Shown: positions 26,355 through 35,239 of the stretch, piece after piece
How the letters are laid out: each line of letters opens with the position of its first letter
Position numbering within the stretch: the stretch's first letter is position 1
Source of the DNA: Planctomycetota bacterium
GTDB lineage: Bacteria > Planctomycetota > B15-G4
NCBI GenBank assembly: GCA_029259715.1
Contig: JAJDEP010000009.1
Coordinates: forward strand, 1 to 64,000
DNA: 64,000 bases
Direction: 5' to 3'
Made by a program: the position numbers and the translations under genes
The notes under the pieces: model-generated
Told to the model about the DNA's origin: nothing
The model's database searches: none
Seen by the model: only the letters and a program-made list of their open reading frames with translations

Positions 26355-27875
26355 ATGACCGACACCGCCCGAACCATCACCAAGGTGCTCGTCGCCAATC
26401 GCGGCGAGATCGCGCTGCGCGTCATGCGCACGTGCCAGGAGATGGGCTTCAAGACCGTGGCCGTCTACAGCGACGCCGATCGCAACGCCCTGCACGTGCG
26501 GGCGGCCTACGAGGCCGTGCGCCTCGGGCCGGCCCCGGTGGGCGAGAGCTATCTGCGCGGCGACCTGGTCATCGAGGCGGCGAAGCGCACCGGCGCCGAC
26601 GCGATCCACCCCGGCTTCGGCTTCCTCTCGGAGAACGCCGAGTTTGTCCGGCAGGTGGAGGCCGCGGGCATCACCTTCATCGGGCCGTCGGCCGATTCCA
26701 TCGAGGCCATGGGTGACAAGATCGCCGCGCGGCGCCGCATGATCGCCGCCGACGTGCCCGTCGTGCCCGGCACCGCCGACCCGGTCACCGACGACGACAA
26801 TCTGCGCAGCGAGGCCGAGCGCATCGGCTACCCGGTGATGATCAAGGCGTCGGCGGGGGGCGGGGGCAAGGGCATCCGCATCGTGCGCAACGCAGGTGAG
26901 CTGCTGGCTGCCGCCGCCCGGGCCCGCAGCGAGGCCGCCGCCGCCTTCGGCAACGACGCGGTCTACCTCGAGAAGTTCCTCAGCGAGCCGCGCCACATCG
27001 AGGTGCAGATCTTCGGCGACACCCACGGCAACGTCGTGCACCTCGGCGAGCGCGAGTGCTCGATCCAGCGTCGTCATCAGAAGGTGATCGAGGAGCGCCC
27101 GTCGCCTCTGGTGGACGACGCCATGCGCGCGGCCATGGGGGCCGCCGCCGTGAAGGCCGCCCAGGCCATCGGCTACGTCAACGCGGGCACGCTCGAGTTC
27201 ATGGTGGACGCCAACCGCGACTTCTACATGCTCGAGATGAACACGCGGTTGCAGGTCGAGCACCCCATCACCGAGATGACCACGGGCATCGACCTGGTGC
27301 GCTGGCAACTGCTCGTGGCCCAGGGCCGCCCGCTGCCGCTGAGCCAGGACCAGATCCGCTTCGAGGGCCACTCCATCGAGGCGCGCCTGTACGCCGAGGA
27401 CGCCGACCACGGCTTCCTGCCCGCCACCGGCACGGTGGGGCGCCTCGAACTGCCGGGCGGACCCGGCGTGCGCTGCGATACCGGGCTCTTCGAGGGCATG
27501 GAGGTGACGCCCTACTACGACCCGATGTTGGCGAAGATCATCGTGCACGCGCCGACCCGCGACGAAGCCATCGATCGCATGCGCCGGGCCCTGAGCGAGG
27601 TCACCATCACCGGCGTCACGACCAACCTGCCCCTGCTGCGACGCACGCTGGTGCACCCGGCCTTCCGCAGCGGGCGTTACGACACCGGCACCATCGCGGC
27701 CCACCCCGAGTTGACCGGCACGCCTCTCAGCGAGAACCGGCGGAGAAACGTCGCGCTCATCGCGGCCCTGATGGCCCACGTGCTGCGGCGGCGGCGCGGC
27801 TTCGCCGACCGTCCGTCCGCGGCCTCGGCCTCCAGCGCCTGGGTGGACGCCTTCCGGCCGGGAGACGCTCGGTGA
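26355..27875 (+). CDS. Biotin carboxylase subunit of acyl-CoA carboxylase
   Basis: ATP-grasp biotin carboxylase of 506 aa. Motifs in order: KVLVANRGEIALRVMRTCQ at the N-terminus, the Gly-rich ATP loop KASAGGGGKGIRIV, ERECSIQRRHQK, EMNTRLQVEHPITE with the catalytic Glu/Arg region, and ARLYAEDADHGFLPATG. The last 60 residues extend slightly past the core. It is 15 bases after the carboxyltransferase gene and overlaps the biotin-carrier gene by four bases, so the three subunits are made together. The carrier domain is on a separate polypeptide, unlike the fused PccA of animals. Confidence 0.93.
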   Translation: MTDTARTITKVLVANRGEIALRVMRTCQEMGFKTVAVYSDADRNALHVRAAYEAVRLGPAPVGESYLRGDLVIEAAKRTGADAIHPGFGFLSENAEFVRQVEAAGITFIGPSADSIEAMGDKIAARRRMIAADVPVVPGTADPVTDDDNLRSEAERIGYPVMIKASAGGGGKGIRIVRNAGELLAAAARARSEAAAAFGNDAVYLEKFLSEPRHIEVQIFGDTHGNVVHLGERECSIQRRHQKVIEERPSPLVDDAMRAAMGAAAVKAAQAIGYVNAGTLEFMVDANRDFYMLEMNTRLQVEHPITEMTTGIDLVRWQLLVAQGRPLPLSQDQIRFEGHSIEARLYAEDADHGFLPATGTVGRLELPGGPGVRCDTGLFEGMEVTPYYDPMLAKIIVHAPTRDEAIDRMRRALSEVTITGVTTNLPLLRRTLVHPAFRSGRYDTGTIAAHPELTGTPLSENRRRNVALIAALMAHVLRRRRGFADRPSAASASSAWVDAFRPGDAR

Positions 27876-28372
27876 AGTACCACGTCCTGGTCGACGGCGA
27901 GCACTACGAGGTGGAGGTCCTGCGCGAGAGCGGCGGCTTCCGCATCTCTCTCGGCGATGAATCCCACTACGCCGACGTCGGCACCCTGCGCGACGGGTAC
28001 GCCTATTCCCTCGTCATCGACGACCGCTCAGTGGACATCGGCGTCGAGGAGCGGGGCGACACCGTCTCGCTGCTCATCGCGGGCGGGCGCTATCCCGCCG
28101 AGGTGCTGGGCGAACGCGAGTGGATCGCCCGCTCGATCCAGGGCACGGCGGCCGAGGGCGACATGACCGTGCGCGCCAACATGACCGGCATCGTGCGCGA
28201 GGTGCTGGTGCAGCCCGGCGATGTCGTCGAGATCGGCACGACGCTGTTCATCCTCGAAGCCATGAAGATGGAGAACGAGGTGAAGGCGGAGGCTGCCGGG
28301 ACGGTGGCCTCGATCAGCGTGACGGCCGGCGCCACCGTCTCCGTCGGCGACGTCGTCGTCGAGATCGAGTAG
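27872..28372 (+). CDS. Biotin carboxyl carrier protein of the acyl-CoA carboxylase
   Basis: Protein of 166 aa starting at GTG 27872, which overlaps the upstream stop (GTGA) and is preceded by GGAG. Residues 1-95 form a beta-rich linker domain; the C-terminal 70 residues are the biotinyl/lipoyl fold with EAMKMEN, whose Lys132 is the biotinylation site. VRANMTGIVREVLVQPGD and TVSVGDVVVEIE are typical flanking strands. It carries carboxybiotin between the two upstream subunits. The longer reading frame that includes it runs back through the biotin carboxylase gene and is not coding there. Confidence 0.92.
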   Translation: MKYHVLVDGEHYEVEVLRESGGFRISLGDESHYADVGTLRDGYAYSLVIDDRSVDIGVEERGDTVSLLIAGGRYPAEVLGEREWIARSIQGTAAEGDMTVRANMTGIVREVLVQPGDVVEIGTTLFILEAMKMENEVKAEAAGTVASISVTAGATVSVGDVVVEIE

Positions 28373-28388
28373 TCCCGCTCCGCCGGGG

Positions 28389-31300
28389 TCAGCGCTCGAG
28401 GGCGTCGGCCAGCTTCAGCAGCACCTCGTCGTCGCCTTCGCGCAGCAGCACCAACGCCGCGTCGACGTCGCCCTTCGTCGCCTTGTCGAGGGCCAGCTCC
28501 GCCGTCTTGTAGCGGTCGGCCTTGTGGAACTGGACCCGCGCCTCGATGGCCTGCTTCAGGGCGGCCTCCGTGTCGTCCTGGTCGAGCAGTGCTTCCATGA
28601 GCAGGTCGAAGAAGGGCGGATGGTTGTACCCGGTGATCTGCAGTCCCTCGCGGCACAGCTCGGCGGCGTCGGCCGGACGGTAGAACGGCCCGTCGGCGAT
28701 GAGGAACAACGCCGAGCGCCACTGCAGCAGGCTGGCCCGGTGCATGGGGTTGTCGGCATTGCTGGCCTGCTCGAACTGCTCGAGCTCGTTGGCCGCCTCC
28801 ACGTAGCGCTTCAGGGCCATGAGGGCCCGCGCCTTGTTGATGGAGAGGTAGATGTCCTTGAAGGCCGGCTGGAGTTGGATCGACTCGGCCTGCCGGTGCA
28901 GGGCGGCCAGCGCCTCGGCGGGTCGGTCGGCTTTCATGAGCAGGCGGGCCAGGTGGCTGATCACCTCGGGGTGATCGGCGTAGCCCTCGATCTTCATCGC
29001 CTCGAGGACGCGCTCGATGGCCAGGTCGTACTCGCCGTCATCCTCGGAGGCAAACATGCTCTGCAGGATGGTCTGGATCGGAAGGGAGCCCAGCTCCTCG
29101 AGGCGCTTGAGGGTCTGCTCCATCTTCCCGCGCCGTCCGAGGCGGAAGTAGGCCTCGTACATCAGCTTGTAGCAGGCGGCGTTGGGGTTCACCGTCTCGA
29201 GCACCGAGAGGGTCTCGACGGCCTCCTCGATGTTCTCGACCGTGTTCAGCTTGAACAGCGCGAGCACCTTCTGCATCAGCGCTCCGGGGTGGCGCGCATC
29301 ACGTTCGAGGGCGAGCTCGAGCTGCCCCAGCGCATCGAACGGGCGCCCCTCCTCGTTGAGGAAGCGGCCGCGATAGAAGTACGGCTGGGGCAGGGAGTCG
29401 TCGAGCGCCATGGCTTCGTCGAAGGCTGCCAGGGCGCGGTTGAGCTTGTCCTTGTCGTTCTCCTCGCGGGCGGCGAGGTACAGCTCCTGCCCGGTGACAC
29501 ACAGCGCCATGGCCCGACCGCTCTCGCTCTGCTCGAGACCCTGGCGGGCGCGGGCGTAGGCCTCGCCGTCGCGCACGAGGCCCGCGGTGCGGGCCAGCAT
29601 CAGCAGGCCGTCGGAGTTGTCGGGGTGGCGGTCGAGCAGGTCCTCGAGGTAGGGGATCGCGTCGGCCGCCCGGTCCTGCTTCTCGAGCATGTCGGCCATG
29701 TCGAGGTAGGGCTGCGGGTTGTCGGGGTTGATCTGGATCAGCAACTTGAGCTGCTCTTCGGCGCCCTGCAGGTCGCCCCGCTCCTTGTTGATCTCGGCGA
29801 GGCGCTGGAGCGCCAGGCGCTTGGTGTCCTCGATGATGGGGCTCACGTTGGTCGCGCCGGCGAGGTCGCGCAGCACCAGGCGGTACTGGTCGAACGCCAT
29901 GTCGAAGTTCTCGTCCTTCATGTAGATGTCGCCGAGGGCGATCTTGGCGACCATGAAGGTGGGCAGGATGCTGAGCGACGTCAGCATGCTGTTCTCGGCC
30001 CGGGTGAAGAGCTCGTTCTTGGCCTCGATGCCGCCGAGCTGGAAGTGCACGCGCGCGCTGCGGGGCGAGACCTCGCGGGCCGCCTCGAAGAGCGAGAGCG
30101 AGTTCTTGAATTCGGCGTTGCGGTCGACCGTGCGGATGGCCAGCGCGAGGCCCATGATCACCACCACCGACAGCGCCAGCGGGTGCATGGTGTCGTCCTT
30201 CAGGCCGCGCGAGAGGATGAAGCGGTCGATCAGCGCGGCCACGGCGACGCAGGCGCCGGCGGTGGGCAGGTAGGTCAGGCGCTCAGCGAAGATCGTGCCG
30301 ATGGGCGCGATGATGTTGGAGAAGAAGGCCGTGCAGCCGAGGAAGAAGAGGATGCCCCAGCACAGGGCGGGCCAGCGCTTCATGCGCCCCAGGCCCAGCA
30401 TGAGCAGGCTCGCCACCAGCACGAGTCCGGCCAGGGGCGCCGGCTGCAAGAACGAGTTCGACACCGGGATGGCGTTGAACGAGTAGTCGGAGGCGAGGTC
30501 CTGCGGCCACAGGAACAACCACGTGGCCTTCGCCATCAGCTTCAGGCCGTTGATCAGGCGGGTCTGGAAGTCCTCGAAGATCAGCGGGTTGTCGAGGATC
30601 GAGATGGCGCCGTCCTGCGGGGACAGGTAGCCGATGGCGTTGTAGCGCATCAGCACGTGAAGCGCGGTCACGGCCAGCAAGCCGCCGTAGAGCAGAGTGC
30701 GCTGGGACATCCGCAGCCCGCGACCCTGCACCGACATGAAGCCGTCGGTGAGCATCAGCACGGGCAGCAACAGGATGGTCTGCTCCTTGGCCAGCAGTCC
30801 CACGAAGAGCGCGGCCAGGATGCCGAGGTGACTGCCGGCCGAGAGCCCGCCGTTCGAGTTGCGCGGCCGCACGAACAGCATCAGACCCAGGAACACGGCC
30901 GCGGCGGAGAGCACGTCGTGCAGCCCCGCGACGTAGGCCACGGCCTCGCTGTGCAGCGGGTGCAGCGCGAAGACGAGCGCCGCCACGAACGCCAGGCGCT
31001 GATTCTCGAAGAGATACACGACCGCCCGATAGAGCAGCACCACCGCGAGCGCGTTCGCGAGGATCGAGAGCAGGTGGTAGGCCCAGGTCGTCGTCGCCCC
31101 GTGGAACGGGTGGATCAGCGCCCAGAGGAACAGGCTCAGCGGGCGGTACAGCCCCTGCCCCTTCACCTTGAGCATCTCGGGTGAATCGGGGTTCACACCG
31201 GCCCAGTATTCCTGGCTGAACAGGTCGAAGATGGCGGTGAAGTTCGTCGAGACCGCCTCCATCGACGCGTTGCGATCGATGACGAAGTGGTCGTCGTAGA

Positions 31301-31463
31301 CCAGCTCGTAATTGATGACGTGCAGGTACAGCCCCACCGAGAGCAGGGCGAGCACGATCATCGAGAGGCGCGATGCGTGCTTGGCCGCGGAGGCCGGCGG
31401 GTTCGCCGGTGCGGCCGGGCTCGCAGGGGCGTCGGCGGTCGGCGCCGGCTGGCTGTCGCTCAT
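28389..31463 (-). CDS. TMTC-like multi-pass membrane protein with C-terminal TPR repeats
   Basis: Protein of 1024 aa. After a Pro/Ala-rich N-terminus, about ten hydrophobic helices run from residue 33 to about 430, then TPR-type helical repeats fill most of the rest (about 450-1010). The membrane part carries YDDHFVIDRN (Asp57-Asp58), YRPLSLFLW and FALHPLHSEAVAYVAG, features of the TMTC/PMT-like glycosyltransferase C superfamily, where an acidic pair in the first loop is catalytic. It may glycosylate exported proteins using a lipid-linked sugar. ATG 31463 overlaps the upstream CMD-family stop by four bases. The donor sugar and targets are unknown; a non-catalytic TPR scaffold is possible. Confidence 0.8.
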   Translation of the reverse strand: MSDSQPAPTADAPASPAAPANPPASAAKHASRLSMIVLALLSVGLYLHVINYELVYDDHFVIDRNASMEAVSTNFTAIFDLFSQEYWAGVNPDSPEMLKVKGQGLYRPLSLFLWALIHPFHGATTTWAYHLLSILANALAVVLLYRAVVYLFENQRLAFVAALVFALHPLHSEAVAYVAGLHDVLSAAAVFLGLMLFVRPRNSNGGLSAGSHLGILAALFVGLLAKEQTILLLPVLMLTDGFMSVQGRGLRMSQRTLLYGGLLAVTALHVLMRYNAIGYLSPQDGAISILDNPLIFEDFQTRLINGLKLMAKATWLFLWPQDLASDYSFNAIPVSNSFLQPAPLAGLVLVASLLMLGLGRMKRWPALCWGILFFLGCTAFFSNIIAPIGTIFAERLTYLPTAGACVAVAALIDRFILSRGLKDDTMHPLALSVVVIMGLALAIRTVDRNAEFKNSLSLFEAAREVSPRSARVHFQLGGIEAKNELFTRAENSMLTSLSILPTFMVAKIALGDIYMKDENFDMAFDQYRLVLRDLAGATNVSPIIEDTKRLALQRLAEINKERGDLQGAEEQLKLLIQINPDNPQPYLDMADMLEKQDRAADAIPYLEDLLDRHPDNSDGLLMLARTAGLVRDGEAYARARQGLEQSESGRAMALCVTGQELYLAAREENDKDKLNRALAAFDEAMALDDSLPQPYFYRGRFLNEEGRPFDALGQLELALERDARHPGALMQKVLALFKLNTVENIEEAVETLSVLETVNPNAACYKLMYEAYFRLGRRGKMEQTLKRLEELGSLPIQTILQSMFASEDDGEYDLAIERVLEAMKIEGYADHPEVISHLARLLMKADRPAEALAALHRQAESIQLQPAFKDIYLSINKARALMALKRYVEAANELEQFEQASNADNPMHRASLLQWRSALFLIADGPFYRPADAAELCREGLQITGYNHPPFFDLLMEALLDQDDTEAALKQAIEARVQFHKADRYKTAELALDKATKGDVDAALVLLREGDDEVLLKLADALER

Positions 31464-32197
31464 CGCTGGTAAACCTTTCGGGAAAGTCGGTCGAGGGCCT
31501 GGTCGATGACGTCGTGCGGCGAGCGGGTGCTGCCCTCGGATGCCGTCACGGTGGGGGTCGGGGTGGGGTCGCGGTGGCCGTCGGCCAAGGCCCGCGAGGA
31601 GCGAAGGATATCCTCTACGTCGGCGCACGTAGAGCCGTTGCGCAGGGCGCCGCGGATATGCGAGCCGAGAGGTGCGGGCAGGGCCATCAGCGCCAGCGCC
31701 GAGACGGCCATCCGCTCGCGATCCGCCAGACTGAGGCCCGGGCGGCTGAGGATACGGCCGTAGGCGTCCATCAGCACCCAGCGCGAGAATCCGGCGCACA
31801 GGGCGTCAAGCCCGGCGAGGACCTCGGGCGTGGCCTCGCGGTAGATGTCCTCGAAGACCTCGTGGCCGGCGCGAGCCAGGGCCTCGGCTCCATCGGGCTC
31901 GCCGTCCGCCGTCGGCTCGATCCCCTCAGCGGCCGCTTCCGGGGCGCGTTCGAGGACATCACGCACGATCCCCAGGGCCTCGATGGCCCGGGGGAACCCG
32001 GCGTAGGCCACCACCTGCAGGCCCATCTCGACCAGGTCGGCCGCAGTCCGTCCCCGCTCGAGGGCGCCGTGGCACAGGATCGCGAGGGCCTCCCAGCGCC
32101 CGGTGCAGGCGCATCCGTGAGCGAGGGCGAGGCTGCGAGCGGCTGGGTCGCCACCCTCGGCGTCGACGATATCGAGGAGTTCGTGATTCGGGGCCAC
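31460..32197 (-). CDS. Carboxymuconolactone decarboxylase (CMD) family-like protein, duplicated fold
   Basis: Protein of 245 aa, GTG start, with two halves that each resemble a CMD/AhpD helical unit: ALAHGCACTGRWEALAIL...GLQVVAYAGFPRAIEALG in the first, and LADRERMAVSALALMALPA...GALRNGSTCADVEDIL in the second. The CxxCxxxH peroxidase motif of AhpD is absent in both, so it is not a typical alkylhydroperoxidase. The Ser/Thr-rich C-terminus ends VIDQALDRLSRKVYQR. The stop overlaps the start of the TMTC-like gene, an unexplained coupling. TAGTTT lies nine bases before the GTG. Fold assignment is moderate; function is unknown. Confidence 0.6.
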   Translation of the reverse strand: MAPNHELLDIVDAEGGDPAARSLALAHGCACTGRWEALAILCHGALERGRTAADLVEMGLQVVAYAGFPRAIEALGIVRDVLERAPEAAAEGIEPTADGEPDGAEALARAGHEVFEDIYREATPEVLAGLDALCAGFSRWVLMDAYGRILSRPGLSLADRERMAVSALALMALPAPLGSHIRGALRNGSTCADVEDILRSSRALADGHRDPTPTPTVTASEGSTRSPHDVIDQALDRLSRKVYQR

Positions 32198-32246
32198 AGG
32201 CCGCGAAAACTAGCCAGACGCGAGGTTCGGCGCAACTCGGGCCGTC

Positions 32247-32276
32247 TTGACGCCCCCGACGGCCATTGGCTTTGAT
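32247..32276 (+). promoter_or_regulatory. Candidate sigma-70-type promoter for the 32437 gene
   Basis: TTGACG (32247-32252, 5/6 match) and TTTGAT (32271-32276, 4/6 match) are separated by 18 bases, reading toward the exported-protein gene at 32437. The leader would be about 150 bases and contains an inverted repeat GACCAC/GTGGTC (32324-32329 and 32339-32344). Prediction by eye. Confidence 0.4.
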
Positions 32277-32436
32277 GACGGATCGTCGGACGGCCCTCAA
32301 GGGAGGCGCCTCCAACGCCCGACGACCACCCGTTCGTAGTGGTCACTTCCCATCCTCCCTTCCCCCCGTTCCGGTTCCCATCCGGAGGGCTCCCCCGGCT
32401 TGCCGGTCGAGGAGCCGACGCCCTCGGAGCGATTCC

Positions 32437-34323
32437 ATGAGAGTCACGCTCGCCACCCTCTTCGCCCTGCTCCTCATTACCTCCTCTGCCGCTGCGTTCC
32501 AGGACGCCGGCGCAACCGAGGATGAGCCCAAGCGGGAACTGAAGGAGCTCATCAAGGAGTCGAGTATCAGCACGTCGGTTCAGGTGCCCGACGGCTTCCA
32601 GCCGGGACGCATCCAGAACGCGCGTGAGAGCAAGATCGCGTCGATCCACGAGCACCGCAAGGCCGAGCTCGGCTACGTGCGCAAGCTGCACGAGATGCCC
32701 GTCTTCGAAATCGGTCCGGTGGACATCGACGCCGATGTGATCCTGACCGTCGACGGCGTGCCGGTGACCCGCAGCCTGTTCCGCAAGCGCGCGCTGCTCT
32801 ACGCCGCGGCCGGCGACCTCGAGCGTCATGCCCTGCGCACCATCACCGCCGCCGAGCTCTCCCGGCGGGCGGAGCGCGGTATCGACATCTCTGCCTTCCA
32901 GGCGAGCCCCCAGGACATCGCGGCCAAGCTCGAAGAGTACCGGGCGCTGATGAAGATGGGCATCGACCAGAGCGATGCCGCCGCCGGCGTCGACACGGCC
33001 GCCAAGAGCGAGGAGCAGTTCAACGCCTGGGTCGAGTCGATGAAGGTTGCGCTCGGCGAAGAGAAGTTCCACCAGTACCTGGCCGCCGACGCCCAGTTCG
33101 AGAAGGTGTTCCTGGCGGTGCCGTCCGTTCCGCTCAACGAGCTCGAGTCCCACAAGGCCGAGCTCAACCGACTGGGCCAGGAAGGCCAGCTGCCCGAGCC
33201 GATCATCCTGGGCCCCCACACCGAGCGGCCGGAATGGATGCCGACGGCGACATGGGACGCCTTCCAGATGACCGAGCAGAGCCGCAACCTGCTCGGCTTC
33301 ATCCTGACTCAGGGCCGCAACAGGGCCGGGCTGCCCCAGCTGTTCAAGCCCAGCATCGTGTCCCAGCTGCGCGACGGCGTGATGAAGGTCACGGGCGTGC
33401 GCTACTTCTTCGACGAGGAGATGCCGGACGGCGTGCTCATGCGGGTCGGTGACCACGAGGTGGGGGTCGACGAGGCCTGGGCCCTGATCAACCCGATCCT
33501 CTCGGACGCCGACATCGAGATGATCCTGCGCGAGACCGTCGCGCTGCACGCTGCCAAGACGGCCATGCAGGCGGCGGGTGCCTGGCTCGACACCGCGGAG
33601 TGGGACGAGCTGTGGGGCTCCTACGAACAGGAGTTCGAGGGCACCCTGCTCCCCATGAAGACGGTGATCACCTTCCGCGGCTACAACTCGGTGCACCGCT
33701 TCCGCGAGCACCTGCGCTTCGGCAAGTCGTTCAACAACATGGTGCTCGACACCATCACCGACGAGGAGGTGCTCGATCACTTCCAGGGTGGTGGCCGGCT
33801 CTTCTTCGAGCGCGGCGAGGTCGTGCTCGCACCGGCTTTCCGCGCGATGACCGACGACTTCAGCAAGGCCGCCTGGGCCGCCGCCGAGGCCGAGATGGCG
33901 CAGGTCATCGAGGAGAGCGATGGCGACTGGGACGTCGTGCAGGCGCGCTACCCGACGCCGGGCCTGAAGGACGGAGAGACCACCGTCAAGGGTCAGCGCA
34001 ACCGCCTGAACATCGCCTTCCGCGAGTCCGAGCTGACGCAGATCGTCACCGGCTACGGCCTGGTGCACGAGGCGTTCTACCGGGCCTCCGAGGGCGACGT
34101 GATCGGACCCTGGGCCGCGACCATGCGCCACCACCAGTGGGGCGATGCTCCCGGCGTGTGGGCCGCGAAGGTCGTGGAGTTCAACCGCCCCGGCGGACTG
34201 CCCCAGTTCGTCAAAGGCGACCGCAACTACGACATGGCCTATGAGGACTACCTCAACCTGCGCTTCATCGATTGGATGAACGCGACGGTGGAGGCGGCGA
34301 TCCCCACCATCGCGGTCCCGTAG
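32437..34323 (+). CDS. Exported protein, possibly SurA/parvulin-like
   Basis: Protein of 628 aa. The signal peptide is clear (MRVTLATLFALLLITSSAAA, cleavage near AAAFQ). The first half has ILTVDGVPVTRSLFRKRALLYA, which resembles the chaperone segment found in SurA/PpiD-type foldases (a short 'own-gene name' strand followed by helices), and the rest is mostly helical and acidic with a similar second module (VLMRVGDHEVGVDEAW). I see no confident rotamase active site. The start ATG 32437 has GGAG upstream at 32426-32429. It is monocistronic, divergent from the CMD-like gene. A periplasmic folding factor is the best guess, but the call is weak. Confidence 0.6.
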   Translation: MRVTLATLFALLLITSSAAAFQDAGATEDEPKRELKELIKESSISTSVQVPDGFQPGRIQNARESKIASIHEHRKAELGYVRKLHEMPVFEIGPVDIDADVILTVDGVPVTRSLFRKRALLYAAAGDLERHALRTITAAELSRRAERGIDISAFQASPQDIAAKLEEYRALMKMGIDQSDAAAGVDTAAKSEEQFNAWVESMKVALGEEKFHQYLAADAQFEKVFLAVPSVPLNELESHKAELNRLGQEGQLPEPIILGPHTERPEWMPTATWDAFQMTEQSRNLLGFILTQGRNRAGLPQLFKPSIVSQLRDGVMKVTGVRYFFDEEMPDGVLMRVGDHEVGVDEAWALINPILSDADIEMILRETVALHAAKTAMQAAGAWLDTAEWDELWGSYEQEFEGTLLPMKTVITFRGYNSVHRFREHLRFGKSFNNMVLDTITDEEVLDHFQGGGRLFFERGEVVLAPAFRAMTDDFSKAAWAAAEAEMAQVIEESDGDWDVVQARYPTPGLKDGETTVKGQRNRLNIAFRESELTQIVTGYGLVHEAFYRASEGDVIGPWAATMRHHQWGDAPGVWAAKVVEFNRPGGLPQFVKGDRNYDMAYEDYLNLRFIDWMNATVEAAIPTIAVP

Positions 34324-34339
34324 GGCTCGAGTCGACGCG

Positions 34340-35110
34340 TTGGCGACACCGAGGACCTGGCGCCTGCTGCGCTCCGGCGCAGGGGCGCCGTCCCATAACC
34401 TGGCCCTCGACGAGGCCCTGCTGCTCTCGGGGGACGACCGTCCGGTCCTGCGCTTCTACGCATGGGAGCCGCCGGCCCTGTCGCTGGGTTGGTTCCAGCC
34501 GCGCGAGCACTTCGAGGAGCAGGCGCGGGCCCTCGGCCTCGAGATCGTCCGGCGTCCGACGGGCGGCGGGGCGATCCACCACGACGTCGAATTGACCTTT
34601 TCGTTGGTGGCGACGCCGGGCCGGGATGGCTACCCCGCCGAACGGGTCGAGGCCTATCGCCGCGTGCACACCCTGGTGGCGGCGACCCTCGCGGAGCTCG
34701 GCGCACCGGTGCGCTTCCGCGGTGACGATGCGCCGCTCTCGACCCGTCCGCGGGACGCCACGCTGTGTTTCCTCGATGCCACGGCCCTCGATCTCGTCGA
34801 CGCCGAAGGGCGCAAGGTGGTCGGCTCGGCTCAGCGCCACCGTGGCGGCCGCGTGCTGCACCACGGCTCCATCCCCCTCGCGGTGCCGGCGCTTTCGCCG
34901 CGCGCCGGGTCGGTGAACCTCGCCGCCGGTCGCGAAGGCGACGACCGCATCGGCTGGGATGACCTGGCAGACGCGCTGCAGCGTCGTTTCGCCGCCGATC
35001 TGTGCGGCGACCTGCAAGCCGGCCGGCCCGATTCCCAGGAACAGGCGGCGGCCGTGGAGATCGCGGGGCAGCGCCGGGAAGCGCCTTCCACCGGTCCGAC
35101 CGCCGGCTGA
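34340..35110 (+). CDS. Lipoate-protein ligase family protein, LipM-like octanoyltransferase
   Basis: Protein of 256 aa, TTG start 16 bases after the preceding stop. It contains the LplA/LipM signature RRPTGGGAIHHD and KVVGSAQRH. LCFLDATALDLVDAEGRKV aligns with the segment of LipM/LipL-type octanoyltransferases that carries the catalytic cysteine; the Cys is present here and is normally missing from true lipoate ligases. That favours transfer of octanoate from acyl carrier protein to GcvH or other lipoyl domains. The last 30 residues are a variable tail. GcvH, a likely substrate, is encoded 7 kb away. An LplA-type ligase remains possible. Confidence 0.8.
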   Translation: MATPRTWRLLRSGAGAPSHNLALDEALLLSGDDRPVLRFYAWEPPALSLGWFQPREHFEEQARALGLEIVRRPTGGGAIHHDVELTFSLVATPGRDGYPAERVEAYRRVHTLVAATLAELGAPVRFRGDDAPLSTRPRDATLCFLDATALDLVDAEGRKVVGSAQRHRGGRVLHHGSIPLAVPALSPRAGSVNLAAGREGDDRIGWDDLADALQRRFAADLCGDLQAGRPDSQEQAAAVEIAGQRREAPSTGPTAG

Positions 35111-35119
35111 GTCTCCGTT

Positions 35120-35138
35120 GCGCTCCCAATGGGAGCGC
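35120..35138 (+). terminator. Hairpin with perfect 8-bp stem after the LipM-like gene
   Basis: GCGCTCCC and GGGAGCGC flank a three-base AAT loop, nine bases after the stop at 35110. A short pyrimidine-rich run with TTT follows (35139-35146). It could end transcription of the LipM-like gene; the weak T-tract makes full intrinsic termination uncertain, and an operator is an alternative. Confidence 0.45.
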
Positions 35139-35239
35139 CTCCGTTTGGCACAATGCCGGGAGAGGGGACGGCGGCCCGTCTGAGGACGGACGCCGCGGCG
35201 CTTCGAATCGCGAAGCGACCTTCGAGGAGGGAAGAGAGG

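Noticed and set aside
24720..27779. Very long open frame on the minus strand opposite the carboxylase genes (1019 codons)
   Set aside because: It is antisense to two fully conserved genes, its product is Arg/His/Gly/Asp-rich without domains, and such mirror frames are expected in GC-rich codon-biased DNA.
28524..31184. Long plus-strand open frame opposite the TMTC-like gene (886 codons)
   Set aside because: Antisense shadow: Glu/Gln/His/Val-rich low complexity, while the minus strand encodes clear membrane helices and TPR repeats.
32437..34323. Firm annotation as a peptidyl-prolyl isomerase
   Set aside because: Only a short SurA/PpiD-like chaperone pattern is visible and no rotamase active-site motif could be identified, so the feature is left as exported protein, possibly SurA-like.
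35146..35160. TGGCAC-containing stretch resembling a sigma-54 -24 element
   Set aside because: The required TTGC-type -12 element five bases later is missing (the sequence reads CGGG).
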